From an uncultured Desulfobacterales bacterium (GTDB taxonomy: Bacteria > Desulfobacterota > Desulfobacteria > Desulfobacterales > JAFDCJ01), in assembly GCA_945787595.1 (NCBI GenBank), contig CALZJV010000333.1, positions 1 to 6,881 of the forward strand: DNA of 6,881 nt, read 5' to 3'. Shown here one piece after another: positions 1 through 6,116 of the stretch (position 1 is its first letter; every line of letters starts with the position of its first letter). Under the pieces are notes generated by a model, which saw only the letters and a program-made list of their open reading frames with translations, did not search any database and was not told the DNA's origin. A program made the translations under genes and the position numbers.

Positions 1-97
<97 letters not shown>

Positions 98-101
98 TTA
101 T

Positions 102-899
102 TCAATCCTTTATGATTTGATTGACTGCGGTTTCGATTTCCATACCGCCTTCTAGACGTACGGTTATGCAATTGCAAATAGCATTGTGACGGATTACTTT
201 TCCTTTGCCTTTTTCTGTCATTATGTGTTTTCCGATTTTAGGCAAATTTTTCTTCAATGCTCGGTAAGTATCATATTCATAGGTCAAGCAGCACATCAGG
301 CGGCCGCACTGGCCCGAAATTTTTGTCGGGTTTAAGGACAGGCTTTGTTCCTTGGCCATGCGAATGGAGACCGGTTCGAATTTTTCCAGAAAGGATGCAC
401 AGCACAGTTCCCGGCCGCACCTGCCAATGCCTCCGCACATTTTAGCCTGGTTGCGAATACCCACCTGGCGCATTTCAATTCTAACTCCCAGCTGCCTGAC
501 CAGCATTTTTACAAGTTGTCGAAAATCGACCCGTCCCTCGGATGTGAAGAAAAAAGTATATTTATTTCCATCAAAGGCTTTCTCGACGGAGAAAAGATTC
601 ATTTTGAGCCCCAGTTTTTTAATGCAATTTATACAGTAGTTGTGGGCTGTTTTTTCATCAGCGAGATTTTTGTCTATCTGCTCAAAATCTTTTCTATTTG
701 CCAGACGATAGATCTTTTTTAGCGGTCTGTCATCCTTTTTACTTTGGTAGAGAACGGGATCAACGGCAACCGTGCCGAAACCGAGTCCCTGTTCAGTTTC
801 TACAATAACATGATCACCACGATTTAAAACAAAGGCGCCGCAATCGAAATCGTACACCTTGCCGGTGGCTTTAAATTTAATGCCTACTTTTTTATTCAT
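102..899 (-). CDS. ricT: PSP1-domain protein, RicT/YaaT family
   Basis: The 265-residue product belongs to the PSP1 C-terminal family typified by Bacillus RicT (YaaT). There it forms a complex with RicA and RicF, carries Fe-S clusters and promotes RNase Y-dependent RNA maturation; whether it does so here is inference. Visible signatures are the start VGIKFKATGKVYDFDCG, the ETEQGLGFGTV stretch near residues 34-44, and the Cys-rich core: C155, C161, C166, C167 (CGGIGRCGRELCC), then C198, C203, C204 (CGRLMCC). The frame stays open upstream to an ATG at 1049. I start at 899 because family similarity begins at MNKKVGIKFK and the 50 upstream residues look like translated repeat DNA (911-952). No strong Shine-Dalgarno precedes 899, so the start is moderately certain. 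It follows holB by 241 nt and overlaps the metG ribosome-binding site. Confidence 0.9.
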   Translation of the reverse strand: MNKKVGIKFKATGKVYDFDCGAFVLNRGDHVIVETEQGLGFGTVAVDPVLYQSKKDDRPLKKIYRLANRKDFEQIDKNLADEKTAHNYCINCIKKLGLKMNLFSVEKAFDGNKYTFFFTSEGRVDFRQLVKMLVRQLGVRIEMRQVGIRNQAKMCGGIGRCGRELCCASFLEKFEPVSIRMAKEQSLSLNPTKISGQCGRLMCCLTYEYDTYRALKKNLPKIGKHIMTEKGKGKVIRHNAICNCITVRLEGGMEIETAVNQIIKD

Positions 900-1140
900 A
901 ATTATATCTGTTCGATGTTGGTTATCGGTGACCAAATACCCGATACCCGAAACAACATTTTTAATCTCAATTGAGTGATTTTTTACTCGATCTGCACCGA
1001 TCTTTTGCGCATTGCGCCTTCGGCGGACTGCAACAAGATCTCGGCACATCTCTTTGCAAATAAAATAGCTCGACTTAGGTTTGACGCTGCAGTAGCATCT
1101 TTCGAATGTCTATCGGAAGCTACAAAAATTGGATTTTAGA
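900..1140. other. holB-ricT intergenic region, 241 nt
   Basis: This gap between the holB stop and the chosen ricT start holds the heptad tract at 911-952, a perfect 10-bp palindrome CTCAATTGAG at 966-975, and two small overlapping hairpin possibilities, GCGC-ATT-GCGC at 1007-1017 and CGCC-TTC-GGCG at 1016-1026. Neither hairpin is followed by a U-run on the minus strand, so I do not call a terminator. I found no convincing sigma-70 promoter for ricT. Part of the gap stays open in the ricT frame, but the translation does not look like a conserved domain. Confidence 0.6.
911..952 (-). repeat. Heptanucleotide repeat tract upstream of ricT
   Basis: Read on the minus strand, 42 nt divide exactly into six 7-nt units. 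The first two (946-952 and 939-945) are TTTCGGG and TATCGGG, and the third (932-938) is a degenerate version, TATTTGG. The next three (911-931) resemble the opposite strand of the same unit, with ACCGATAACC running against GGTATTTGG. The tract is therefore a short imperfect inverted heptad array, with 10-nt arms at 920-929 and 931-940 that match at seven positions. It ends 11 nt before the ricT start codon, where a ribosome-binding site would be expected. The periodicity is directly visible; family membership or function is inference. Confidence 0.5.
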
Positions 1141-2187
1141 TTAAATCCGAGACAATTTCAAGACCATTGTTTCTATGGTAAGCCTTAAATTGGTGCCGGC
1201 CTGAATTGCATTTTGGGCGGATTGAATTGTTTCAATCTTTGAAAGCAGCGATGTTGTACTCATTTTTTGCGAAGTCTGGTGCACCTTTTCGGTCAGATCC
1301 TGATGGAATATTTTTTCAGTATATAGTTTACCTATCACAAGATCCCGCAGCCAAGATTTCATTACTTCCAATGTGTCCGGCAATGCGTCTTTATTTTTTG
1401 CCAGCTCTTCACCAAACGCCAGAATACGATTGATGGATTTCGATGATAAGGAATCCAACTCGCTGATAAGCCAGCTTCTGCGGTTTATCCAATTCGTTCG
1501 GTACATATGCAGCGCCCGTGAAAAGCTCCCGCCAGCCATGGCTGCAATGATCACCGCATTTTTTGGATCAAGTCCATGCCTGCGAACGAGTACGGATTCC
1601 AGCTTTGTTCTCGAAATCGGACTGAATCGAATGTGCCGGCAACGTGAGACTATAGTAGGCAGGAGATCGGAGGTATGATTGGCCACAAGAACTAGGATGG
1701 TTCCGGATGGAGGTTCCTCCAGCACCTTGAGGAGAGCATTGCTTGCGGCGGGATTCATTGCCTGGGCGTCGGATATCAGCACCACTCGCATGCTGGCCTC
1801 ATATGGTTTCATGGCAAGAGTTTGGCAGAGGGCGCGAATTTGATCAATTTTGATGAACACACCGGATGGCTTTAAACGTATGATATCCGGATGGTTTTCA
1901 GATTCAATTTTCCGGCAAGACTTGCAATTGCCGCAGGGATTGATTATACGCGGCCGGTTTGTAGTGCTGTGACAATCGGCAGCCCGGTTATTCTCTCCTT
2001 CAGATTTGTACTCAGAATTGTCCCCGGTGCAGTTACACGCCATGGCAAATGTAACAGCTGTACTTTGTTTCCCCACCCCCTCTATTCCCGTAAACAGAAG
2101 GGCGTGAGGAACGGTCCCGTTTTGAAGGAAGGTTGTTAGGATACGTATGGGGCGGTCTTGACCTATTATCGCCTCAAACCCAGGCAC
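1141..2187 (-). CDS. holB: DNA polymerase III delta-prime subunit
   Basis: The 348-residue product is the delta-prime clamp-loader subunit, an AAA+ protein that works with DnaX and delta to load the beta sliding clamp during replication. The start FEAIIGQDRPIRIL is typical. A P-loop GIEGVGKQS (34-42) keeps the lysine but has Q where T is usual. Zinc-module cysteines are C51/C53 and C85, C88, C91 (CGNCKSC). LISDAQAMNPAASNALLKVLEEPP-type sequence spans about 137-160, and the SRC motif (181-183) follows the sensor-1 stretch. A hydrophilic segment of about 30 residues separates the first Cys group from the rest of the zinc module, longer than in E. coli delta-prime. The start codon is GTG at 2187, only 3 nt after the HU stop, with no strong ribosome-binding site. 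Translational coupling to HU is likely. The C-terminal collar domain is present but weakly conserved, as usual. Confidence 0.93.
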   Translation of the reverse strand: MPGFEAIIGQDRPIRILTTFLQNGTVPHALLFTGIEGVGKQSTAVTFAMACNCTGDNSEYKSEGENNRAADCHSTTNRPRIINPCGNCKSCRKIESENHPDIIRLKPSGVFIKIDQIRALCQTLAMKPYEASMRVVLISDAQAMNPAASNALLKVLEEPPSGTILVLVANHTSDLLPTIVSRCRHIRFSPISRTKLESVLVRRHGLDPKNAVIIAAMAGGSFSRALHMYRTNWINRRSWLISELDSLSSKSINRILAFGEELAKNKDALPDTLEVMKSWLRDLVIGKLYTEKIFHQDLTEKVHQTSQKMSTTSLLSKIETIQSAQNAIQAGTNLRLTIETMVLKLSRI

Positions 2188-2190
2188 AAA

Positions 2191-2466
2191 TCAGTAATCT
2201 ACCCGATCTTTCAATTCCTTACCAGATTTGAAAAATGGAAGTTTTTTGGGTTTTATGGTGACTTTTTCCCCGGTTTTCGGGTTTCGACCCGTGTAACTCT
2301 TGTATTCTTTAACAAAAAAACTGCACAAGCCGCGGATCTCCACGCGCTCTCCCCGGGCCATGGCATCTGCCATGTTGTCAAAAAATATTTGAACTACTTT
2401 TGCTGCTTCCGCTTTCGAGATATTCGCTTCTGCTTTCAAGGCGGAAATTAGCTCCAGTTTATTCAT
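2191..2466 (-). CDS. HU/IHF-family DNA-binding protein, IHF-beta-like
   Basis: At 91 residues this is a normal-length nucleoid-associated protein of the HU/IHF family, which bends DNA as a dimer. The N-terminal helices run from MNKLELISALKAEANISKAE. ERVEIRGLCSFF (40-51) is the beta-sheet entry. GRNPKTGEKV (60-69) is the DNA-contacting arm with the intercalating proline at P63, and FFKSGKELKDRV closes the fold. The ERVEIRG and GKELKDR segments look more like IHF-beta than classical HU, but the partner subunit cannot be assigned from one gene, so I give no symbol. C48 replaces the usual glycine of the RGFGSF turn. A near-perfect AAGGAGG ribosome-binding site (2471-2477) precedes the ATG. A sigma-70-like promoter lies about 45 nt upstream. 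HU is the first gene before holB. Confidence 0.92.
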   Translation of the reverse strand: MNKLELISALKAEANISKAEAAKVVQIFFDNMADAMARGERVEIRGLCSFFVKEYKSYTGRNPKTGEKVTIKPKKLPFFKSGKELKDRVDY

Positions 2467-2511
2467 ACAACCTCCTTCCGAACCCTCTGGTGACCATTGG
2501 TATGTTATAGT

Positions 2512-2541
2512 TTTATAAACCAGAACTTAATAAAATGTCAA
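2512..2541 (-). promoter_or_regulatory. Sigma-70-type promoter for the HU-holB unit
   Basis: On the minus strand a perfect -35 box TTGACA (2536-2541) is followed after 18 nt by TATAAA (2512-2517), five of six matches to the -10 consensus; TTATAA with 17-nt spacing overlaps it. Transcription would begin near 2505, giving a leader of about 40 nt that ends in the strong HU ribosome-binding site. The -35 box lies within 5 nt of the end of the NusG-like gene, so HU can be transcribed independently of it. Confidence 0.65.
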
Positions 2542-2545
2542 GTAG

Positions 2546-3073
2546 TTATGATAATATTTTCGGTAGAATTTCAATATCTTCTTCGCTGACTTCGACCCCC
2601 GCATACTGGCCGAGGGCCTCAATATTTACCACGATACGTCCCTTGCCGCCGTATCTCACAAAGTTGCCGACAACCCCCGCAAACGGACCGTGCACTACCA
2701 TGACTTTATCCCCTTTTTCTAAACGATAACCGGTAGTTACGGGATGATCGCTTGATACCATTATTTTTAGAGATTCAACGGTTTCGTCGGCGACTGAGAG
2801 GGGTCCCTGTTTATTGCCGATCAAACGCACCGCTCCGACAGTCTTTACAACCTCCAGATGGGAGTTGGGGTGTAGATCGGTTTTGACGAATAAATACCCT
2901 GGAAAAAGCGGTACACGAATCGTCGCCTTGCGATCACGCCGCTTACTGCGCACGGTTACCTTGGGCAGATATACTTCTATTGATTTTTTCACCAGACCGT
3001 CGTTAACCACGACTTCATGACGGCTTTTGGTGTGCAACACATACCACAAACGCTCAAGTTTTTTTTCTGTCAT
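2546..3073 (-). CDS. NusG paralogue, UpxY/RfaH-type transcription antiterminator
   Basis: The 175-residue protein has the two-domain layout of NusG-family elongation factors, which bind RNA polymerase and suppress pausing or termination. The NGN domain begins with WYVLHTKSRHE (10-20) and contains the hallmark LFPGYLFVK (56-64). A linker follows, and a C-terminal KOW domain starts at EKGDKVMVVHGPFAGVVG (119-136) and runs to about 168. It resembles the specialised UpxY/RfaH-like paralogues often found beside surface-polysaccharide loci, not housekeeping NusG, which normally sits beside secE and rplK. The ATG at 3073 is well supported by GAGG (3080-3083). The gene lies between lptD and HU with no glycan cluster in the window. 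The repeat element at 3086 begins 2 nt upstream of its ribosome-binding site. Its target operon cannot be told from here. Confidence 0.85.
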   Translation of the reverse strand: MTEKKLERLWYVLHTKSRHEVVVNDGLVKKSIEVYLPKVTVRSKRRDRKATIRVPLFPGYLFVKTDLHPNSHLEVVKTVGAVRLIGNKQGPLSVADETVESLKIMVSSDHPVTTGYRLEKGDKVMVVHGPFAGVVGNFVRYGGKGRIVVNIEALGQYAGVEVSEEDIEILPKILS

Positions 3074-3085
3074 TTTTTACCTCAT

Positions 3086-3243
3086 CCGGATCCGCCGGGA
3101 TTGAAAATTGAAGATTGCAAATTAAATATTTGTGGATGTCGCTTCGCTCGCTCATTTAAAAAACTGATCCGCCGGCGTCCAGCTCGTGGAGCCTACAACT
3201 CGGAGAGAGGCGGACCTTAAATATTCAATCGTTGCAAGATAGT
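3086..3243. repeat. Dispersed intergenic element, copy A
   Basis: This copy fills most of the 220-nt gap between the lptD stop and the NusG-like gene. It shares with copy B (5844-6034), in the same order and orientation, a CCGGATCCGCCGG block (3086-3098), four ATTGAAN-like heptads (3100-3127), a 22-nt block with one mismatch (3128-3149), a GATCCGCCGGC core with a GCTC-GTG-GAGC hairpin (3182-3192), and an identical 32-nt block (3199-3230). The inverted heptads at the right end are decayed here: only one clear unit, ATTCAAT, remains at 3223-3229. The open frames crossing the element give no recognisable protein. Mobility and function are inferred only. Confidence 0.75.
3158..3216 (-). terminator. 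Possible intrinsic terminator for lptD inside repeat copy A
   Basis: In the minus-strand transcript GGUCCGCC (3216-3209) can pair with GGCGGAUC (3173-3166), eight pairs including one G-U. Two nucleotides later comes a run of six U (3163-3158). The roughly 35-nt loop contains a further GCUC-CAC-GAGC hairpin. A competing fold, GCUGG-ACG-CCGGC (3183-3171), ends 7 nt before the U-run. The long loop makes this a weak call. Copy B has no matching U-run on this strand. Confidence 0.3.
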
Positions 3244-3293
3244 GAAAATATCCCAATTCAATTTTTTTGCCACAACATGCGCAAATATAGCAA

Positions 3294-5678
3294 TTAGATG
3301 CCAAACTCACCCAATCCGAACAGGTTTACTTTTACTTCAAAATCCAGATCCTGTGATTTGTCGACACCGGTTGTTTCGGTAATGCGACCCTCGAATGACC
3401 AGCACTGAGTTCTGTAATTCATCCCGATACCTGTTTGGACGCGGGTATTGTCCAAAAAATTGTATTCGTAATCCGCGGATAGGGAAAGTCTGTCCGTCAC
3501 CTTGACCCGTAAATCTGCAGATAAAGACTGGACCGGGTTCAGGCCGATATCGTCGGAATCCCTGGTATACCTATACTCCACCGCCAGTCTGTCTCCCCGC
3601 AGATCCCACAGATTTGTAGCGATGTTGTGGGATAAAAATTTCATATCATAAACGGACCACAACGCATCGGCATCCACCGAAATATAATTTCCGGGTATCA
3701 GGTCCAGTCTGGCGCTTATGGGTGAAAACGGACGATTTGGATCCTTTTCCTTGGCCTCATTAATATCGTAACTTTGCTCCAATTCAAAGCGCAAAAAATC
3801 ATTGTAGCTGTATTCGGAGGCAGAGTCGATGATGGAGGCCGTGGCGTTGTCGATGCGATGGGAAATATCAAAGCTACCTTTTTTTCTGGTTTTGGATGTC
3901 AGAACGTTGGTCAGTGAATAGGTGAGCAGGTTGACATTGTCGATGCGGTCAATGGCGTCAAAATTCGGTAAATCACCCTGATCCACATCCGGAATAAAAT
4001 CATGGGTGATGCGGGGGCGGATTGTATGTTTGATAAATTCGATGGTTTTGCTTTCGGTATGAAATACACTATAGATTTCCGAAAAAAGATCCAGGCGGGT
4101 ATCGTACAACTCACGATGGTAGAATTTTTTGTCATCCGGGCCGAATTCTTTTTTGTCCGGACGCCATAAGGTCCCCCGCACACCCACCGATGGCTCGATA
4201 TTGATGAAAGGCCTGAGTTGAAAGGGGAGGTATAGCCGCGGATGGGCATCTATTCGCTGGCTTCGCTTTCCGTCCCGGCTCCAGTAATAAACATACTGTG
4301 AATTCAGATTGTAGAAAAAAGGGGACGTTGAGATGCGCTGTTTGACCCCGTCAAACTCAATTATGGGCAACTGCTGTAAAGTGACATCCGGATTATGGGT
4401 GTTGCGGATGGTGCTGTCCAGATCATAACGTAATTGGACGTTAAGGCTGTAAAGAGGCCAGAATTTATTAAAATTCAACCGATTGGTCCGGATGGGTTCG
4501 TTAAAATCGTCCAGATCACGCTTGAAAACATCTTCAAAAAATTTTTTTGACTTATTCCAGCCCATGTACCCTTTTTGAAATTCGCGAGTGTAATCCTGGT
4601 CGCTGACAAGGTCTACATCCAGTTTGGCGCGAACCCCCCAGGGCATTCTTTGATTGTGGCTTCCGCGCAACCAGTAGCGATCCTTATTTTTACGCAGGAT
4701 ATCCGCGTCGCCGTCTTCAAACCCCCATTTTTTACTGGAGTCGCCGATGCCGTCATCGATTTTTTGATCATCAAGGTAATCGATCATCCAGGTCCCCTTT
4801 GACCAGTCATCTAAATAATAACGATACTCCATACCAGGCCTCAGTCCGCGTTTATACATGTATTGTCCATAAAGAGTGGCATCCGAGCTTTCATCAATGG
4901 CCCAGAAGAACGGCTGGGTGTAATAGGTACCCCAACGATCGGAAATCCCGCCCTCGGGCAACAGAAAGCCAGTTTGGCGTTTTTTCCTGGCTGGATAATA
5001 GAAATAAGGGCTGTACATAACCGGTATTTTCTTGGCCCACATGGTGGCATGCCATGCCGTTCCTTCGCCGTCATCTTTAATTTTGACGTTTTTTCCGGTT
5101 ATCCTCCAATCCGGGTTCTCGCCGTCACAGGTGGTCAGAGATGCCTCATCGATGGCATAGGTTTTTTCGCCAACCTTTTTGATTAGATTTCCGGTTAAGT
5201 GAAAGTTGTTTTCTTTAAGAAACAAATATCCATTTTCTACTGACCCGATCTGGTTTTCAAGATCCATTTCCATGCTCGTACCGCTCAGGATGTCTTCACC
5301 GTTGGTTAATATAACGTCGCCTTCGGCATAGGCCTTCAAGTTTTTATGATCAAAACGTACAAAGTCGGCCAACAGCTTAATGTTTCCTTTATAAATCAGA
5401 ACATTGCCTCTGGCGCTGTATTCATCGAAGCTTTTATCATAATTGATCTCATCGGCCTCAAGTTGCCACGGTCGATCTGGGTCCGCGATCACATCTTCGA
5501 TCTGGCCCTGATTTACTTGCGCTGTCAGTCCGGCGGGGGCGATAAGCTGATAGGCGATGATGATTCCAAGGGCGGTGAGGATGATAAAGCCGGCCGGAGA
5601 AAACCAGCGCCGATTGTCAGGTCTGTTCTGCTGGTAAGATATAGATTCGGATTTTTGAGTGGTCGTCTTTAGTGCCAT
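3294..5678 (-). CDS. lptD: LPS-assembly outer membrane protein LptD
   Basis: The 794-residue protein is the outer-membrane translocon that inserts lipopolysaccharide into the outer leaflet, working with lipoprotein LptE at the end of the Lpt bridge. A 29-residue basic N-terminus (RR at 23-24) precedes a hydrophobic segment (about 30-48), read as a signal peptide cleaved near residues 49-53. The periplasmic OstA/beta-jellyroll domain follows (about 68-175, WQLEADEINYDK...YSARGNVLIYKG), then the beta-barrel from about 220 (PVMYSPYFYYPARKKRQTGFLLP). Only two cysteines exist, C184 and C759. They align with E. coli C173 and the C724/C725 pair, leaving one possible interdomain disulfide. The C-terminus GLGEFGI has a penultimate-region F instead of a terminal aromatic. 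No clear ribosome-binding site precedes the ATG, so the start is less certain than the identity. Confidence 0.93.
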   Translation of the reverse strand: MALKTTTQKSESISYQQNRPDNRRWFSPAGFIILTALGIIIAYQLIAPAGLTAQVNQGQIEDVIADPDRPWQLEADEINYDKSFDEYSARGNVLIYKGNIKLLADFVRFDHKNLKAYAEGDVILTNGEDILSGTSMEMDLENQIGSVENGYLFLKENNFHLTGNLIKKVGEKTYAIDEASLTTCDGENPDWRITGKNVKIKDDGEGTAWHATMWAKKIPVMYSPYFYYPARKKRQTGFLLPEGGISDRWGTYYTQPFFWAIDESSDATLYGQYMYKRGLRPGMEYRYYLDDWSKGTWMIDYLDDQKIDDGIGDSSKKWGFEDGDADILRKNKDRYWLRGSHNQRMPWGVRAKLDVDLVSDQDYTREFQKGYMGWNKSKKFFEDVFKRDLDDFNEPIRTNRLNFNKFWPLYSLNVQLRYDLDSTIRNTHNPDVTLQQLPIIEFDGVKQRISTSPFFYNLNSQYVYYWSRDGKRSQRIDAHPRLYLPFQLRPFINIEPSVGVRGTLWRPDKKEFGPDDKKFYHRELYDTRLDLFSEIYSVFHTESKTIEFIKHTIRPRITHDFIPDVDQGDLPNFDAIDRIDNVNLLTYSLTNVLTSKTRKKGSFDISHRIDNATASIIDSASEYSYNDFLRFELEQSYDINEAKEKDPNRPFSPISARLDLIPGNYISVDADALWSVYDMKFLSHNIATNLWDLRGDRLAVEYRYTRDSDDIGLNPVQSLSADLRVKVTDRLSLSADYEYNFLDNTRVQTGIGMNYRTQCWSFEGRITETTGVDKSQDLDFEVKVNLFGLGEFGI

Positions 5679-5748
5679 TCAGTTTATTGCATCATCGAAG
5701 GTAGAGCCAGAGGATGAAATGTGCTTCTTGAATCCCATTGAAATTTAA

Positions 5749-5805
5749 GATATAAGCCCAAATTAATAAAAAAAGTCAAGATATTGTTCAACCGGATCTT
5801 GTCAA
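5749..5805 (-). promoter_or_regulatory. Candidate tandem sigma-70 promoters for lptD
   Basis: Two overlapping possibilities read on the minus strand. The upstream one has a perfect TTGACA (5800-5805), a 16-nt spacer and TATCTT (5778-5783). The downstream one has TTGACT (5774-5779), a 19-nt spacer and TATATC (5749-5754). Both lie in an AT-rich stretch between repeat copy B and lptD, giving leaders of roughly 65-95 nt. Each -10 box matches only four of six consensus positions. Confidence 0.4.
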
Positions 5806-5843
5806 ATAGTAAAATAGTTGTAAATCTAAACTTATTGCCCAAC

Positions 5844-6034
5844 CCGGATCCGCCGGTGTAGAATTGAATATTGAAAACTGAAGATTGAAGATTTGTGGAT
5901 GTCACTTCGCTCTGCTTTTTTATGATCTTTTTTAATAATTGATCCCGCCGGCTTCCGGCTCGTAGAGCTTTAGAGCCTGCAGCTCGGAGAGAGGCGGACC
6001 TTAAATATTCAATCTTCAATCGATAATCTTCAAT
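5844..6034. repeat. Dispersed intergenic element, copy B
   Basis: This is the longer copy, in the lptD-surE divergent gap. It starts with CCGGATCCGCCGG (5844-5856), then four exact-phase ATTGAAN heptads (5863-5890) and a 22-nt block shared with copy A at one mismatch (5891-5912). The core contains the perfect hairpin GCCGG-CTT-CCGGC (5947-5959) and GCTC-GTA-GAGC (5958-5968). A 32-nt block identical to copy A follows (5983-6014). It ends with four heptads in reverse complement, NTTCAAT (6007-6034), one of them degenerate. GATTGAAGATT at 5883-5893 is exactly inverted at 6011-6021 and 6025-6035. Relative to copy A, an 8-nt insertion duplicates GAGC. The 117-codon open frame crossing it on the minus strand is not credible as a gene. 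Confidence 0.75.
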
Positions 6035-6072
6035 CAATGGTATTTGTGATTTGCTGAAACCTTCATTTCTTT

Positions 6073-6094
6073 ACAACATGTTGTCAGATAAAAT
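6073..6094 (+). promoter_or_regulatory. Perfect 12-bp palindrome and -10-like box upstream of surE
   Basis: ACAACATGTTGT (6073-6084) is a perfect 12-bp palindrome. It is followed 4 nt later by TAAAAT (6089-6094), a good -10 match, so the palindrome occupies the -35 to -10 spacer of a presumptive surE promoter. No good -35 box is visible at 17 or 18 nt spacing, which would fit an activator- or repressor-controlled promoter, but this is inference. Transcription would begin about 15 nt before the ATG. Confidence 0.35.
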
Positions 6095-6116
6095 GGACTA
6101 AGGGCCTAAATTACCC

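Noticed and set aside
900..1049. Fifty-residue N-terminal extension of RicT from an upstream ATG
   Set aside because: Family similarity begins at the ATG at 899, and the extension includes translated heptad repeat (911-952). It cannot be fully excluded because 899 lacks a strong ribosome-binding site.
3017..3220. Plus-strand open frame of 67 codons over the NusG-like start and repeat copy A
   Set aside because: It is antisense to a well-supported gene and then runs through repeat DNA; the product matches no family I know.
3250..3290. Terminator between lptD and repeat copy A
   Set aside because: A TTTGC/GCAAA hairpin is possible, but on the minus strand it is followed by an A-run, not a U-run, so it does not fit an intrinsic terminator.
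3911..4249. Minus-strand open frame of 112 codons inside lptD
   Set aside because: It is an out-of-frame shadow of lptD on the same strand, with no motif and Ser/Pro-rich noise composition.
5863..6034. CRISPR array
   Set aside because: The units are 7 nt with no spacers, and no cas gene is present.
3086..6034. Composite transposon carrying lptD between two direct elements
   Set aside because: No transposase gene or target-site duplication is visible, lptD is a core gene, and its composition does not stand out from its neighbours.
5684..6037. Minus-strand open frame of 117 codons upstream of lptD
   Set aside because: Most of it is translation of repeat copy B, including the heptads and the hairpin core. 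It has no recognisable domain and no convincing ribosome-binding site.
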